A stretch of 64,000 nucleotides of DNA from Sphingopyxis sp. (GCF_019459305.1 NZ_JAIBES010000153.1:1-64000), one strand, 5' to 3'. Numbered from the stretch's first letter, positions 38,388 through 48,056 are shown. Program-made: numbers and translations. The notes: generated by a model from the letters alone, not told the origin.

Positions 38388-39898
38388 TGCCGATCGTGCG
38401 ACTGGGCGACGAAGGACGCTGGACCAATTATCACGGTACCGGAACTTGCGAAGCGGCGACGCGCTTTGCGCTGCGCAGCGGCGATGCGGAGCGCGGCCGC
38501 GACGAGATCGCGATTGCTTCCGGATCGGTGCAAGACTGGCTGGTTGATGCGGTGGCGGCGCAGCGCCGCGTCCGGCCGCTTGGCGCGGGTTGGTCACCGT
38601 CAAACATCAATATTGCCTCTCAATGCTGGTTGCTCCACACGCGGCGTTTCAACCGCTGTTTCGGCATCGACGCCGCCGACGTCCGGCCCGGTGTCGACGC
38701 CAGCGGGCTGATGCTGGTCGAGGCGGGAGCGCTGGTTGACGAAGTGTCGGACAAGCTGGAGGCACAGGGGCGTTCGCTGTGGACGAGCGGCGCGGGCAAT
38801 GGTCAGACCTTCGCGGGTGCGTGTGCCACCGGCACCCACGGGTCGATGATCGCCAGCGGCGGCATCCAGGATCATATTCGCGCGGTGCAGATTGTGACGC
38901 CTGCGGGCATTCACTGGATCGAACCCGCGGCAGGGTTGATGAACGATGCCTTCGTCGCTGCTACGGGTTCGGTGCCGATGCGCGACGACGATCTGTTCGC
39001 CGCGTCGCAGTTGCCGGTCGGGTCGCTGGGGATCATCACGGCGCTGGTCGTGGATAGCGTGCCAAAATTCCTCGTCCGTCCGATCCAGAATCTGCGCAAG
39101 GTCGATCGCGCGGCGCTCGACTGGCTGGCGGCGGGCGATTTCCGCCGCTTCTCGGCGGCCTATGCACTCGATCGGTATCCCGATTTTGTTCAGATGATCG
39201 TGAATCCCTATAAACCGTTCAAGCGCCCCGCGATGCTGAGGTTCCTTTATCGCGAGCCGTGGCGCGACGATTATCCACGCGCGACACCGGGACAATTGGG
39301 GGCAGGCTATGACGCGCTCAGCCTGCTCGGACGGCTCCTCGACGATTATCCCTGGGCGCGGGGCGCGTTGCTGCAATTCGCGATGAAGCAGGGCTATGCG
39401 AGCGGCCCTGACGTCGATGTGCCGCCGGTGTATGGCAGTTGGGGGGAGGGGCTGGATACGCACCGTCCGCTCGCCGACCTGTTCAACGCCTCGGTGACAA
39501 TTGACCGCGCCGATCTGGCGCATGCATTCGAGCTGATCTGCGATGTCTATGCGCGGCACGGCGGCTCGACCGTGGTCACCGTGCGTTTCATGGCGCGCGC
39601 CGAGGGTTTGCTGGCGCCAGCGCGCTTCCCGCACAATGCGGTGATCGATTTCGACGGTCCGCGTAGCGCGCGCACCGCCGATGCCTACGCCCGCGTCGTC
39701 GAACGGCTCGATGCCGAGGGGATCGCCTTCACGCGCCATTGGGCCAAAAGCTGTCGCCTCGACGCGGCGCGCGTCGCCGCCGACTATGGCGAGGATTTCC
39801 GCCGCTGGCGCGCCGCCCGCGACCGGCTTCTGCCTGATCCGTCACACCGGGCGCTGTTCGGCAGCGAGATACTCGACGGGCTGGGGCTGACCTGCTGA
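38387..39898 (+). CDS. FAD-binding oxidoreductase (FAD_binding_4/VAO type)
   Basis: 503 aa flavoprotein with a p-cresol-methylhydroxylase/vanillyl-alcohol-oxidase fold, resembling sugar-lactone oxidases. FAD domain stretches: RVRPLGAGWSPSNINIASQCWLLHT, GNGQTFAGACATGTHGSMIASGG and SQLPVGSLGIITALVV. The C-terminal VVTVRFMARAEGLLAPAR and HWAKSC fit the D-arabinono-lactone oxidase type. I see no secretion signal. The substrate is unknown; the coupled small membrane protein may hold it at the membrane. Confidence 0.8.
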   Translation: MPIVRLGDEGRWTNYHGTGTCEAATRFALRSGDAERGRDEIAIASGSVQDWLVDAVAAQRRVRPLGAGWSPSNINIASQCWLLHTRRFNRCFGIDAADVRPGVDASGLMLVEAGALVDEVSDKLEAQGRSLWTSGAGNGQTFAGACATGTHGSMIASGGIQDHIRAVQIVTPAGIHWIEPAAGLMNDAFVAATGSVPMRDDDLFAASQLPVGSLGIITALVVDSVPKFLVRPIQNLRKVDRAALDWLAAGDFRRFSAAYALDRYPDFVQMIVNPYKPFKRPAMLRFLYREPWRDDYPRATPGQLGAGYDALSLLGRLLDDYPWARGALLQFAMKQGYASGPDVDVPPVYGSWGEGLDTHRPLADLFNASVTIDRADLAHAFELICDVYARHGGSTVVTVRFMARAEGLLAPARFPHNAVIDFDGPRSARTADAYARVVERLDAEGIAFTRHWAKSCRLDAARVAADYGEDFRRWRAARDRLLPDPSHRALFGSEILDGLGLTC

Positions 39899-39912
39899 CT
39901 GGCCTTCAACCC

Positions 39913-39941
39913 TTGACAAATGGCGCGCCGCGCTGCCTTAG
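39913..39941 (+). promoter_or_regulatory. Possible aspS promoter
   Basis: TTGACA at 39913-39918 and, 17 bases on, CCTTAG at 39936-39941, about 58 bases before the aspS start. The -35 is consensus, the -10 is poor. Confidence 0.3.
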
Positions 39942-39998
39942 GCGCGGCCATATTGGCGTGTTTTCTACGCGCGCTCCCAAACATTGAAAGACGATCCC

Positions 39999-41780
39999 AT
40001 GCACGCCTATCGCACCCATAATTGCGGCCAGCTTCGCGCCGAACAGGTCGGCCAGTCGGTCCGCGTCTCGGGCTGGGTGCATCGCAAGCGCGATCATGGC
40101 GGGCTGTTGTTCGTTGACCTGCGCGACCATTATGGCCTGACCCAGATCGTCGCCGACAGCAGCGATGCGGCGTTCGCGATCCTCGACGGCCTGCGCGCCG
40201 AAAGCGTCGTGACGATCACCGGCGACGTCGTCGCGCGCTCGCCCGAAACGGTCAACGCGAACCTGCCCACCGGCGCGATTGAAGTGCGCGCGCGCGATGT
40301 TGTCGTCCAGTCGGCAGCAATCGAGCTGCCGATGCCGGTCGCGGGCGAACAGGATTATCCCGAGGATATCCGCCTGAAATACCGTTTCCTCGACTTGCGC
40401 CGCGAACGCCTCCACGCCAACATCATGCTGCGCTCGAACGTGATCGCGTCCTTGCGCCGCCGCATGGTCGATCAGGGCTTCACCGAATTCCAGACCCCGA
40501 TCCTGACCGCGTCGTCGCCCGAAGGCGCGCGCGACTATCTGGTGCCGAGCCGCGTCCATCCCGGCAAATTCTATGCGCTGCCGCAGGCGCCGCAGATGTT
40601 CAAACAGCTGCTGATGGTCGCGGGCTTCGATCGCTATTTCCAGATCGCGCCCTGCTTCCGCGACGAAGACGCCCGCGCCGACCGTTCGCCCGGAGAATTT
40701 TACCAGCTCGATTTCGAAATGAGCTTTGTTACGCAGGACGATGTGTTTGGCGCGATCGAACCTGTGCTCGCCGGCGTGTTCGAAGAGTTTGCGAACGGCA
40801 AGTCGGTGACCCCGGCGGGTTCGTTCCCGCGCATTCCGTACCGGGAATCAATGCTGAAATATGGCAATGACAAGCCGGACCTGCGCAACCCGCTGATCAT
40901 TACCGACGTGTCGTCGCATTTCACCGGCTCGGGCTTCGGCCGCTTCGCCGATATTGTCGCTGCGGGCGACGTCGTGCGCGCGATCCCGGCGCCTGCGACC
41001 GCCGAGAAGAGCCGCAAATTCTTCGATGACATGAACAGCTGGGCACAGGGCGAAGGCTTTGCGGGCCTCGGCTATGCGACGCGCAAGGGCGGTGAGTGGG
41101 GCGGCCCGATCGCCAAGAATCATGGACCGGAGAAGATGGACGCGCTTGCCGCCGAGCTTGGCATCGGTCCCAACGATGGCTTGTTCTTTGCCGCGGGCAA
41201 GGAGGCCATGGCGGCGAAGCTCGCGGGCCTCGCGCGCACCCGCGTTGCCGAGCAGCTCGAGTTGATCGATCCGAACAAGTTCGAAATGTGCTGGATCGTC
41301 GACTTCCCGATGTTCGAGGCCGACGAAGACACCGGCAAGATCGATTTCAGCCACAACCCTTTCTCGATGCCGCAGGGCGAGCTCGAAGCGCTCGAAACCA
41401 AAGACCCGCTCGACATCTTGGCCTGGCAATATGACATCGTCTGCAACGGTGTCGAACTGTCGTCGGGCGCGATCCGAAACCATCGCCCGGACATCATGTA
41501 CAAGGCGTTCGAGATCGCGGGCTACAGTCAAGCCGATGTCGACGCGAACTTCAGCGGCATGATCAACGCCTTCAAATTCGGCGCGCCGCCGCATGGCGGT
41601 TCGGCCCCCGGCGTCGATCGCATTGTAATGCTGCTCGCCGACGAGCCGAACATCCGCGAGGTCGTCGTCTTCCCGATGAACCAGAAGGCCGAGGATCTGA
41701 TGATGAATGCCCCGGCACCGGTCAGCGACAAGCAGCTCAAGGAACTCGGCATCCGCATCGTGGATGGACCAAAGGGCTGA
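39999..41780 (+). CDS. aspS: Aspartate-tRNA ligase
   Basis: 593 aa class II synthetase. OB-fold anticodon domain ([26 protein letters not shown]), class II motifs 2 and 3 ([55 protein letters not shown]) and the bacterial GAD insert domain between them. ATG at 39999; a TTG five codons upstream is in frame but without SD. May charge both tRNA-Asp and tRNA-Asn, as in many alphaproteobacteria; not decidable here. Confidence 0.96.
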   Translation: MHAYRTHNCGQLRAEQVGQSVRVSGWVHRKRDHGGLLFVDLRDHYGLTQIVADSSDAAFAILDGLRAESVVTITGDVVARSPETVNANLPTGAIEVRARDVVVQSAAIELPMPVAGEQDYPEDIRLKYRFLDLRRERLHANIMLRSNVIASLRRRMVDQGFTEFQTPILTASSPEGARDYLVPSRVHPGKFYALPQAPQMFKQLLMVAGFDRYFQIAPCFRDEDARADRSPGEFYQLDFEMSFVTQDDVFGAIEPVLAGVFEEFANGKSVTPAGSFPRIPYRESMLKYGNDKPDLRNPLIITDVSSHFTGSGFGRFADIVAAGDVVRAIPAPATAEKSRKFFDDMNSWAQGEGFAGLGYATRKGGEWGGPIAKNHGPEKMDALAAELGIGPNDGLFFAAGKEAMAAKLAGLARTRVAEQLELIDPNKFEMCWIVDFPMFEADEDTGKIDFSHNPFSMPQGELEALETKDPLDILAWQYDIVCNGVELSSGAIRNHRPDIMYKAFEIAGYSQADVDANFSGMINAFKFGAPPHGGSAPGVDRIVMLLADEPNIREVVVFPMNQKAEDLMMNAPAPVSDKQLKELGIRIVDGPKG

Positions 41781-41782
41781 GC

Positions 41783-42658
41783 GTGAGCGAAGCGCCGCGC
41801 GAGCACCGGCTGGACACGCCGGCGGGCGAGATTTGCTGGTTCGAATGGGGTGAGCCGTCGGATCGGCCTTCGCTGCTGCTGCTCCACGCGACGGGATTTC
41901 ACGCACGGTTATGGGATCAGGTCGTCGCGGGATTGCCATTGGGTGCCCACGTCATCGCACCCGATCAACTCGGCCATGGTCGCAGCGCCAAACCTGGGTC
42001 GCTGTCCGACTGGGCTGCGACTGCCGACGCGCTGCTGCCGCTGATCGACCGCTTCGCAGGAACTCCGCTCATTGCCTGTGGTCACAGCATGGGCGGCTAC
42101 GTCCTGACCCGGCTCGCAGCCGAGCGGCGAGATGCCTTTGCGCATATCTTTCTGATCGATCCGGTAATCATGCCGCCCGAATTTTACATCGGAGCGGCCG
42201 ATGCACCGGTACCCGATCCGGCGGAGCATCCCGTGGCGCGGCGGCGCAGCCGTTGGGACGGCTGGGAGGCGATGAACGCGCATTTTGCCTCGCGTCCACC
42301 CTACGCGCATTGGCAGCCGGAAGCGCTCGCGGACTATTGCCGGTTCGGCCTGCTCGCTGCCCCGGATGGTGAGGGCTGGGAGCTTGCCTGTCCGCCCGCG
42401 CTGGAAGCGTCCGTCTATCAGAACGCGCTGCGCACCAATCCGCACGACTGGCTGCCGTGCATCACCGTACCGGTAACTGTCATTCGCGCCAGGACCGGCG
42501 AGCGCGCGGGCACTCTCGATTTCTCGGTCAGCCCGACCTGGCCTGGCCTTGGCGCCGCGCTGGACGCCGTGCGCGACGAGCAATGGGCCGATCAAAGCCA
42601 TTTCATCCCGATGGAGGCGCCGCAGCGCCTCGCCGACCTGATCGCTACCGAATTCTGA
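41783..42658 (+). CDS. Alpha/beta hydrolase
   Basis: 291 aa. Nucleophile elbow GHSMGG, oxyanion HATGFHARLW, catalytic-His region WADQSHFIPMEAPQRLADLI and an acid expected near VIRARTGER. GTG start two bases after aspS. The substrate is unknown; resembles general carboxylesterase/lactonase-type hydrolases. Confidence 0.8.
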   Translation: MSEAPREHRLDTPAGEICWFEWGEPSDRPSLLLLHATGFHARLWDQVVAGLPLGAHVIAPDQLGHGRSAKPGSLSDWAATADALLPLIDRFAGTPLIACGHSMGGYVLTRLAAERRDAFAHIFLIDPVIMPPEFYIGAADAPVPDPAEHPVARRRSRWDGWEAMNAHFASRPPYAHWQPEALADYCRFGLLAAPDGEGWELACPPALEASVYQNALRTNPHDWLPCITVPVTVIRARTGERAGTLDFSVSPTWPGLGAALDAVRDEQWADQSHFIPMEAPQRLADLIATEF

Positions 42659-42718
42659 CCCCGGTGCCTGCGCTGTTTTGACAGCGCCGCCGGGCTGCGA
42701 TAGCCCGCCACGGGGTGG

Positions 42719-43672
42719 ATGATGGGGGCAATGATGATTGACGCACGATTGCTGTTTGGCACCTCCTTGCTGGCGTTGGCGGTGCCCGCGGCCGCCGAAA
42801 CATTACCGATCAACGCCGCCGATCCCGCCGCCGCCGACGTTATTGATTTGATCCGCATTTCGGTCGAGCGGTTCGAGGGGGAGGATGGCGCGGCGTTCGC
42901 GCAGGCACTCGAGGCCGAACTCGCCGATGCGAACTTTCGCGGCGGTCCTTTCTATCATGTGGTGGCGCCCGAATCGGGGGCGCCGACCGATGCGCTGGTC
43001 ACCGGCACGATACGCAGCAGCGTCGAAGACGTACCGGTGATTGAAAAGCGCCAGCGCTGCACCGAATATGACCCCGCCGACAAAAAGAAGTGCCTGCAGG
43101 AAATCGATGTCGACATTCGCTGCCGTCGGCGCACCGCGACCGTTGCCACAACGGTGCGGCTGGTGGTCATAAACGACGGTTCGATCCGCTACACCCGACC
43201 GCTCAACGCCCGCGATCAGGTCACCTACTGCCCCGACCGCAGCGCGCCGCAATCGGTTGAGGATTATTTCACCGCGACCTTCCGCAACCAGGTGCGCGCA
43301 ATCCGCAGCGACCTTGCCCCGCGAGATTATACGCTCGACGTTCGGGTCGACGAAAGCACCAAGGGGCTGACGAAGCCCGTGCAGGCGGCGTTCAAGGCGG
43401 CGGTGCGACAGACCAAGACCGATCCGTTCGGCGCGTGTAGCGCGTGGAACCTGATGTCCCGTGATACCGAACCCACGCCTGCGCTCGCGTTCAACATGGG
43501 ACTTTGCGCCGAAATGGAGGGCGAGCTCGATGCCGCCGTCGCTTGGTACGCCAACGCGCAGCGGCAGGGGTCGCGGAGCGGTGCGATACCGCAGGCACTG
43601 GCGCGCATCGATCGCCATCGCAGGGCGCTCGGCGCGTGGGTCGCGCGCAAGGTCTCGCTGGGGCGCGAGTAA
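42719..43672 (+). CDS. Exported hypothetical protein
   Basis: 317 aa with signal peptide ending VPAAAETLP. Several ATGs (42719, 42722, 42731, 42734) compete for the start; all give the same mature protein. The central part has four Cys in RQRCTEYDPADKKKCLQEIDVDIRCRR and CPDRS, plausible disulfides in the periplasm. The end has a TPR-like helix pair (LAFNMGLCAEMEGELDAAVAWYANAQRQG). Family not recognised; perhaps a stress- or envelope-related protein. Confidence 0.65.
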   Translation: MMGAMMIDARLLFGTSLLALAVPAAAETLPINAADPAAADVIDLIRISVERFEGEDGAAFAQALEAELADANFRGGPFYHVVAPESGAPTDALVTGTIRSSVEDVPVIEKRQRCTEYDPADKKKCLQEIDVDIRCRRRTATVATTVRLVVINDGSIRYTRPLNARDQVTYCPDRSAPQSVEDYFTATFRNQVRAIRSDLAPRDYTLDVRVDESTKGLTKPVQAAFKAAVRQTKTDPFGACSAWNLMSRDTEPTPALAFNMGLCAEMEGELDAAVAWYANAQRQGSRSGAIPQALARIDRHRRALGAWVARKVSLGRE

Positions 43673-43757
43673 TGGAAACCAGCCGCCGCTGTGCCATAAA
43701 TCGACAGCGCTGCTTCGGGCTTGGTCTGGCTGCATGGGTTGGGCTAGGGATAGCGTC

Positions 43758-44543
43758 ATGACCATTTCCCTTTTCGATCACGAAGCCGGCAGCAAATATG
43801 ACGGCGACTACGACGACGCCATGGAAGCGCTGCAGGAGCGGCTTGAGCGTGTGCAGGCGGCACACATCACCCATGGCCAGCGCAGCGTCCTCATGTTCGA
43901 GGGCTGGGACGCAGCGGGGAAGGGCGGGATCATCAAGCGGATGACCGCGCTGCTCGACCCGCGCTATTTCGACGTTTGGCCGATCAGCGCGCCAACCGAG
44001 GAGGAAAGGGCGCGCCATTTCCTGTGGCGCTTCTGGAAACGCCTGCCCGGCAACCGCGAAATCGCGATCTTTGACCGCAGCTGGTACGGCCGCGTCCTTG
44101 TCGAGCGGGTCGAGGGATTTGCGACGGAGGCCGAGTGGCGCAAGGGCTATGACGAGATCAACGAGTTCGAGGCGCAGCTGACTGGCAGCCGCACCAACCT
44201 GGTCAAGCTGTTCGTCCACGTGACGCAGGAAGAGCAGGACAAGCGTTTTGCTGACCGCCTCGACACCCCTTGGAAGCGTTGGAAGACCGGCACCGAAGAC
44301 TATCGCAACCGCGCCAAGCGCAAGGACTATCTCGCCGCGATGGACGAGATGTTCGCGCAGACGAACACGCGCTGGGCGCCGTGGAAGGTGATCGATGGTA
44401 ACAACAAGAAAGCGGCGCGCATCGCCGCGCTGACCCATATCGCCGATGCGCTGGAGGCGATCGTGCCGATGACGCCGCCTGATCTGGACCCGGCGGTGGT
44501 CAAACTGGCTGCCAAAGCCTTTGGCTACAAGCCCAAAGTCTAG
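43758..44543 (+). CDS. ppk2: Polyphosphate kinase 2
   Basis: 261 aa. PPK2 uses polyphosphate to phosphorylate nucleotides. P-loop FEGWDAAGKGGIIKRM, lid region FLWRFWKRLPGNREIAIFDRSWYGRVLVERVEGF, then KRRWKTG-like KRWKTGTEDYRNRAKR. One-domain PPK2 of normal length. ATG at 43758. With ppk1-ppx 8 kb away, the window carries both the making and the using enzyme. Confidence 0.93.
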   Translation: MTISLFDHEAGSKYDGDYDDAMEALQERLERVQAAHITHGQRSVLMFEGWDAAGKGGIIKRMTALLDPRYFDVWPISAPTEEERARHFLWRFWKRLPGNREIAIFDRSWYGRVLVERVEGFATEAEWRKGYDEINEFEAQLTGSRTNLVKLFVHVTQEEQDKRFADRLDTPWKRWKTGTEDYRNRAKRKDYLAAMDEMFAQTNTRWAPWKVIDGNNKKAARIAALTHIADALEAIVPMTPPDLDPAVVKLAAKAFGYKPKV

Positions 44544-44588
44544 GTTTTTCGCGGCCTACGGGTAGCCATAACCGGCCTTGCTCGCTAC

Positions 44589-45134
44589 ATGGGGGTGATG
44601 AGCCGCGCCAAAAGATCCGACGATTGGGGATTTCCCCGCTGGCGCCCCTATGGCTCGGGCAACGAAGCGCAAAAGGTTCGCCTGTGCGACCGGCACGGCT
44701 GCACCAATCCCGGCAACTGCCCCGCGCCGAAATCGCCGAACAGCCCCGAACGCTGGTATTTCTGCGAAACCCATGCCGCCGAATATAATCGCGGCTGGGA
44801 CTATTTCGAAGGCCTGAGCGCCGAAGATGCCGCCGCGCGCGCCGCCGACGAGACGCGCGATGCCGGGGCTTACGCCAAGGCGCAGCATTATGCCTGGGGC
44901 GGATCGGGCGACGGCAGCCGCAGCGCCGACGAAATGCGTGCGCTGGAGATACTCGATCTGGAACCCGACGCCGATTTCGAGACGACGAAAAAGGCGTGGC
45001 GCGCGCTCGCCAAGGAAACGCACCCCGACGTCAAGCCGGGCGATGCCGCCGCCGCCAAGCGCTTCGCGGCAGGGCAGGCGGCGTTCGAGGTTCTGAAACA
45101 GGCTGAAGACCGGAAAAGCTGGAAACCGGCTTAA
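44589..45134 (+). CDS. J-domain protein with N-terminal Cys-rich module
   Basis: 181 aa. The C-terminal 65 aa form a J domain (ALEILDLEPDADFETTKKAWRALAKETHPDVKPGD) with the HPD motif that stimulates DnaK ATPase. The N-terminal half has CDRHGCTNPGNC and YFCETHAAEYN, a Cys/His set that may bind zinc. No G/F or C-terminal DnaJ domains, so a specialised co-chaperone. ATG at 44598 is an alternative start. Found in this form in other alphaproteobacteria as far as I recall; client unknown. Confidence 0.85.
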   Translation: MGVMSRAKRSDDWGFPRWRPYGSGNEAQKVRLCDRHGCTNPGNCPAPKSPNSPERWYFCETHAAEYNRGWDYFEGLSAEDAAARAADETRDAGAYAKAQHYAWGGSGDGSRSADEMRALEILDLEPDADFETTKKAWRALAKETHPDVKPGDAAAAKRFAAGQAAFEVLKQAEDRKSWKPA

Positions 45135-45248
45135 GTTATGCGGTCGGCCGCGACCGATTGCGGACGTGAAGCCCTCTCCGCTTGGCAGAGGGGAATGGCA
45201 GCCGCCCACCCCAAAGCGGCGACCGGCAAGCCGTGGCGAAACCGCCCC

Positions 45249-46148
45249 TCACTGCACGCGCGTAACCGTCATGCCGTCGGCTTCCAGTATCGCCGGTACC
45301 CCATCGGCGCCCAGCAGATGTCCCGCGCCAACCGCCATCATCACCGTGCCGGGCTCAGCCATCCGTCGTTTCGCCCATGCGGCCCAGCGGCGGTTGCGGT
45401 CGGTGACGATCGCCAGGCGGGCGGCCGGCACCGCGTCGACATCTTCGTTGACCATCTTTTCCATCGCCGCGACATCGCCGCGGCTCCACACGGCGGTCAG
45501 TTTGATAACGTCATCGACCGCGTCATTCGCGCCGACGGCGGCGCGGGTCAACAATGTGCGCTGGGTCCGCGCGTCAAGATTTTCGAACAGCATCAGCTGG
45601 CCTCGCGCCGATTCCAGCCCGCGGATTGGTTTGCCCGCCGCGCGGAATTTATCGGTCAGTGCGCGTTCGACGCCTGCTGCCGGCGACAGATCAGCATCGC
45701 GCGCGGCACGCTGCCCGATCAGAATCACGATTGCCCAATCGTCGAGCTGGGCCGCGTCCAATTTGCCACCGCTCGCCTCGAAGGCGCGAAAGCGGGCCAA
45801 CGGGTTTCCGGACAGCCGCGCCTCGATCGGTAGCGGCGCCGCGCGTGTCGCCAGTTCCCGGAATATCCGTCCTGCGGCACCGGCTTGCTGCGGTGACAAT
45901 TCCATCATCAGTTCGTCGGCGGCGGCGATCGCCTGCCCTACTGCGCCGCCATCCCAATCGGTTCCGGGCGGCAACGCGTGCATTGTGCCGAACAGGTAAA
46001 TCTTGGTGTCGTCGTCGGTGACCAGCCACATCGCCGGCTTTGCCTGCGGTGCGGGTTCGGGCGTGCCGCATCCCGCGAGCAACAACGGCAAAAGGGCCGC
46101 CGCAAAGCGGCGACCCCAATGGCCGGCGGAATGCGTCGCGGTCGTCAA
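45249..46148 (-). CDS. TraB/GumN family lipoprotein, paralog 2
   Basis: 299 aa. Signal with lipobox LLLAGCGTP. Two GxxH motifs of the TraB/GumN metalloprotease-like fold: YLFGTMHALPPG near residue 50 and VMMAVGAGHLLGADGV near residue 270; an Arg in RNRRWAAWAKR precedes the second. Enzymatic activity in this family is not well established. Start overlaps the stop of the upstream paralog by 4 bases. Confidence 0.88.
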   Translation of the reverse strand: MTTATHSAGHWGRRFAAALLPLLLAGCGTPEPAPQAKPAMWLVTDDDTKIYLFGTMHALPPGTDWDGGAVGQAIAAADELMMELSPQQAGAAGRIFRELATRAAPLPIEARLSGNPLARFRAFEASGGKLDAAQLDDWAIVILIGQRAARDADLSPAAGVERALTDKFRAAGKPIRGLESARGQLMLFENLDARTQRTLLTRAAVGANDAVDDVIKLTAVWSRGDVAAMEKMVNEDVDAVPAARLAIVTDRNRRWAAWAKRRMAEPGTVMMAVGAGHLLGADGVPAILEADGMTVTRVQ

Positions 46149-47086
46149 TAGTCGATGCGCGTCGCAGTCAGGCCGCGGTCCTTCAGATAATCCTGCACGC
46201 TCTTTTCGCCCGCCAAATGCCCGGCGCCGACCGCGATGAACACCGTGCCCGGCTTGTCCATCCGCGTTTTGATCTGGTCGGCCCAGCGCTCGTTGCGCTC
46301 ATACAGCAGCTTGGCGGCAAGTTCGGGCGTCGCCGCCAGACTGTCGTTCATCACGACGGCCAGCCCGTCGGGATCGCCCTTCGCCCACAGCCCGACCATC
46401 TTGTCGAGCGTCGGGCCGAGCTTGTCGAGATCCTTGACCACCGAATTGAGGAAGGCGACCTGCTGCGTATGGGGCAACTGGTCGAAGAAGCCGAGCTGTT
46501 CTTCGAGCGTCTCAAGCCCTGCGACCGGCTTGCCACCGGCTTTGGCGAATTTGGTCAGCAGCTTCTCTGCGCCCTGTTCCGGATCATAGCCCAGCTTGGT
46601 CAGCGGCAGCACCGACAGCGTCATCGCCGGAAACCAGGGCTCGAAACTGTCGAATGCATTGGCCGGCAGCCCGACGCTGACCATCGCGGCCTGATAGGCC
46701 TCGAGCTGCTCAGGGGTCAGGCGCGAGGGGATGGTCTTGCCGGTGGTGTCCATCGCGAGCGGCATCATCGTTTTGGCCACCGCGGCCTGATCTTCGGGCA
46801 TGACGATTTCGAGCATCATCTCGTCCGATTTGTCGAACGCGGTCTTCACCGCCTCGTCGAACCAGCTGAGGCCGGGTTTCAGCACATGAACAGTACCGAA
46901 CAGATAGATCGTCGTGTCATCGTCCTTGACCACCCACAGTGCCGGATCGGCGTCGGTCGTCGCAGCGGCCGCGGCAACCGGTGCGGGTTCAGTGGCTGAA
47001 GCGACATTGCTGCCGGGCAGCACGGCGCATTGCGCAAAGGGGATGACCGCGCAGCTGGTGGCGAGGATTTTGAACCATTTTTTCAT
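46145..47086 (-). CDS. TraB/GumN family protein, paralog 1
   Basis: 313 aa. Signal peptide, then the same architecture as the next gene: IYLFGTVHVLKPGLSW and VFIAVGAGHLAGEKSVQDYL, with ERNERWADQIKTRM between. The two genes clearly arose by duplication and are translationally coupled. A Cys in FAQCAVLPG sits at the signal end, a weak lipobox. Function unknown; proposed roles are peptide or envelope quality control. Confidence 0.88.
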   Translation of the reverse strand: MKKWFKILATSCAVIPFAQCAVLPGSNVASATEPAPVAAAAATTDADPALWVVKDDDTTIYLFGTVHVLKPGLSWFDEAVKTAFDKSDEMMLEIVMPEDQAAVAKTMMPLAMDTTGKTIPSRLTPEQLEAYQAAMVSVGLPANAFDSFEPWFPAMTLSVLPLTKLGYDPEQGAEKLLTKFAKAGGKPVAGLETLEEQLGFFDQLPHTQQVAFLNSVVKDLDKLGPTLDKMVGLWAKGDPDGLAVVMNDSLAATPELAAKLLYERNERWADQIKTRMDKPGTVFIAVGAGHLAGEKSVQDYLKDRGLTATRIDY

Positions 47087-47154
47087 CGGAAGAATGTCCT
47101 TTTATCTATGGCGCTTATGGCCGGAGGGGAGTGGGAAGGGGAGAGGGAAACTGT

Positions 47155-47772
47155 TCAGCGGAACTTGAACCAGAAATAGACGATCCCGTTGACGATCAGC
47201 GACAGGGCAAACAGCTGCATCGCGTCGACCGGCGGCGCCAGATCGGCGCGCCACAGAACCCACCAAGCGGGGCAGGGCATGACAAAGGCGTAAAAGCCCG
47301 CAAGCGCGCCCAGATGATAAGCCTGCCGCTCATGATCGTCGATCGTGCGGTGATAGAGGAACAGCGCGACGATCACCCCGACGATCCAGAGCAATGACAG
47401 GCCAATGGCAATATTCGGCGTCATCGCGCTGTTGCTGAACAGGCCGTCGGCGCCTTGCGGTCCGGTCTGTAACACCAGCGCGGAGACGAAACCGAGCGCG
47501 CCCGACAGGATGACGCTGATCCAATAGAGCCGCTTGCGCGGCGACCAGCTGCGGAACGAGTCAGCGTGGCGGCGAACATAGAGCGCCAGCGCAATGCCGC
47601 CGAGCGCGACAGCGAACAGCGGCCCTACCCATGGTGCTATCGCAGCCTCGCCCGATTCCGCAGCAGACTGATTATAGCCAGTAAAACCGCCCGCCAGCAT
47701 CGCGGTGCCAAGGCCGATTGCGACCGGCACCCACATCGAGGGGGCGCGGCGCGGTTTGGGATCAACGTCCAT
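47155..47772 (-). CDS. Five- to six-TM membrane protein
   Basis: 205 aa. Hydrophobic stretches VPVAIGLGTAMLAGGF, WVGPLFAVALGGIALALYV, WISVILSGALGFVSALVL, NIAIGLSLLWIVGVIVALFLY, YHLGALAGFYAFVMPCPAWWVLW and LFALSLIVNGIVYFWFKF. No family named with confidence. ATG at 47772 has GAAGGA 7 bases upstream; it overlaps the XRE regulator stop by 11 bases. The pairing of a 71-aa XRE regulator with such a membrane protein is a known arrangement (DUF-type, YozG-like regulator). Confidence 0.75.
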   Translation of the reverse strand: MDVDPKPRRAPSMWVPVAIGLGTAMLAGGFTGYNQSAAESGEAAIAPWVGPLFAVALGGIALALYVRRHADSFRSWSPRKRLYWISVILSGALGFVSALVLQTGPQGADGLFSNSAMTPNIAIGLSLLWIVGVIVALFLYHRTIDDHERQAYHLGALAGFYAFVMPCPAWWVLWRADLAPPVDAMQLFALSLIVNGIVYFWFKFR

Positions 47773-47977
47773 CGTCATGTCCTTCATGGCCATCGTCGAA
47801 AATCTCCTCGATCGGCATCGCGAACAATCGCGCTAGTTTGAATGCGAGCGGCAGCGACGGGTCGTATTTCCCCGTTTCGATCGCGTTCACCGCTTGGCGC
47901 GACACGTCGAGCCGGTCGGCCAGTTCGGCCTGGCTCCAGTTTCGCATCGCGCGCAGCACCTTCAGCTGGTTGTTCAT
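47762..47977 (-). CDS. XRE-family transcriptional regulator (YozG-like)
   Basis: 71 aa single helix-turn-helix protein: LKVLRAMRNWSQAELADRLDVSRQAVNAIETGKYDPSLPLAFKLARLF, then PIEEIFDD. It overlaps the downstream membrane protein gene and faces glyQ across a region with repeated TGTCA/TGACA half sites, probably its own operator. Confidence 0.92.
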   Translation of the reverse strand: MNNQLKVLRAMRNWSQAELADRLDVSRQAVNAIETGKYDPSLPLAFKLARLFAMPIEEIFDDGHEGHDDGR

Positions 47978-47990
47978 CGTCGATCCCGTT

Positions 47991-48056
47991 GTCAGGCAAC
48001 GCTGACCGTATGTCAGGTGTTATTGACTAAATGACATGATTCGCTGACTGTGTCAA
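47991..48056. promoter_or_regulatory. Cluster of TGTCA/TGACA half sites (candidate operator)
   Basis: TGTCA at 47991, 48012 and 48052, TGACA at 48033, and TGAC at 48004, 48025 and 48046: spacings between like elements are 21 bases (47991/48012; 48004/48025/48046), two helix turns. On the minus strand TTGACA at 48057-48052 could be a -35. Likely control region of the XRE gene, possibly also glyQ. Confidence 0.5.
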
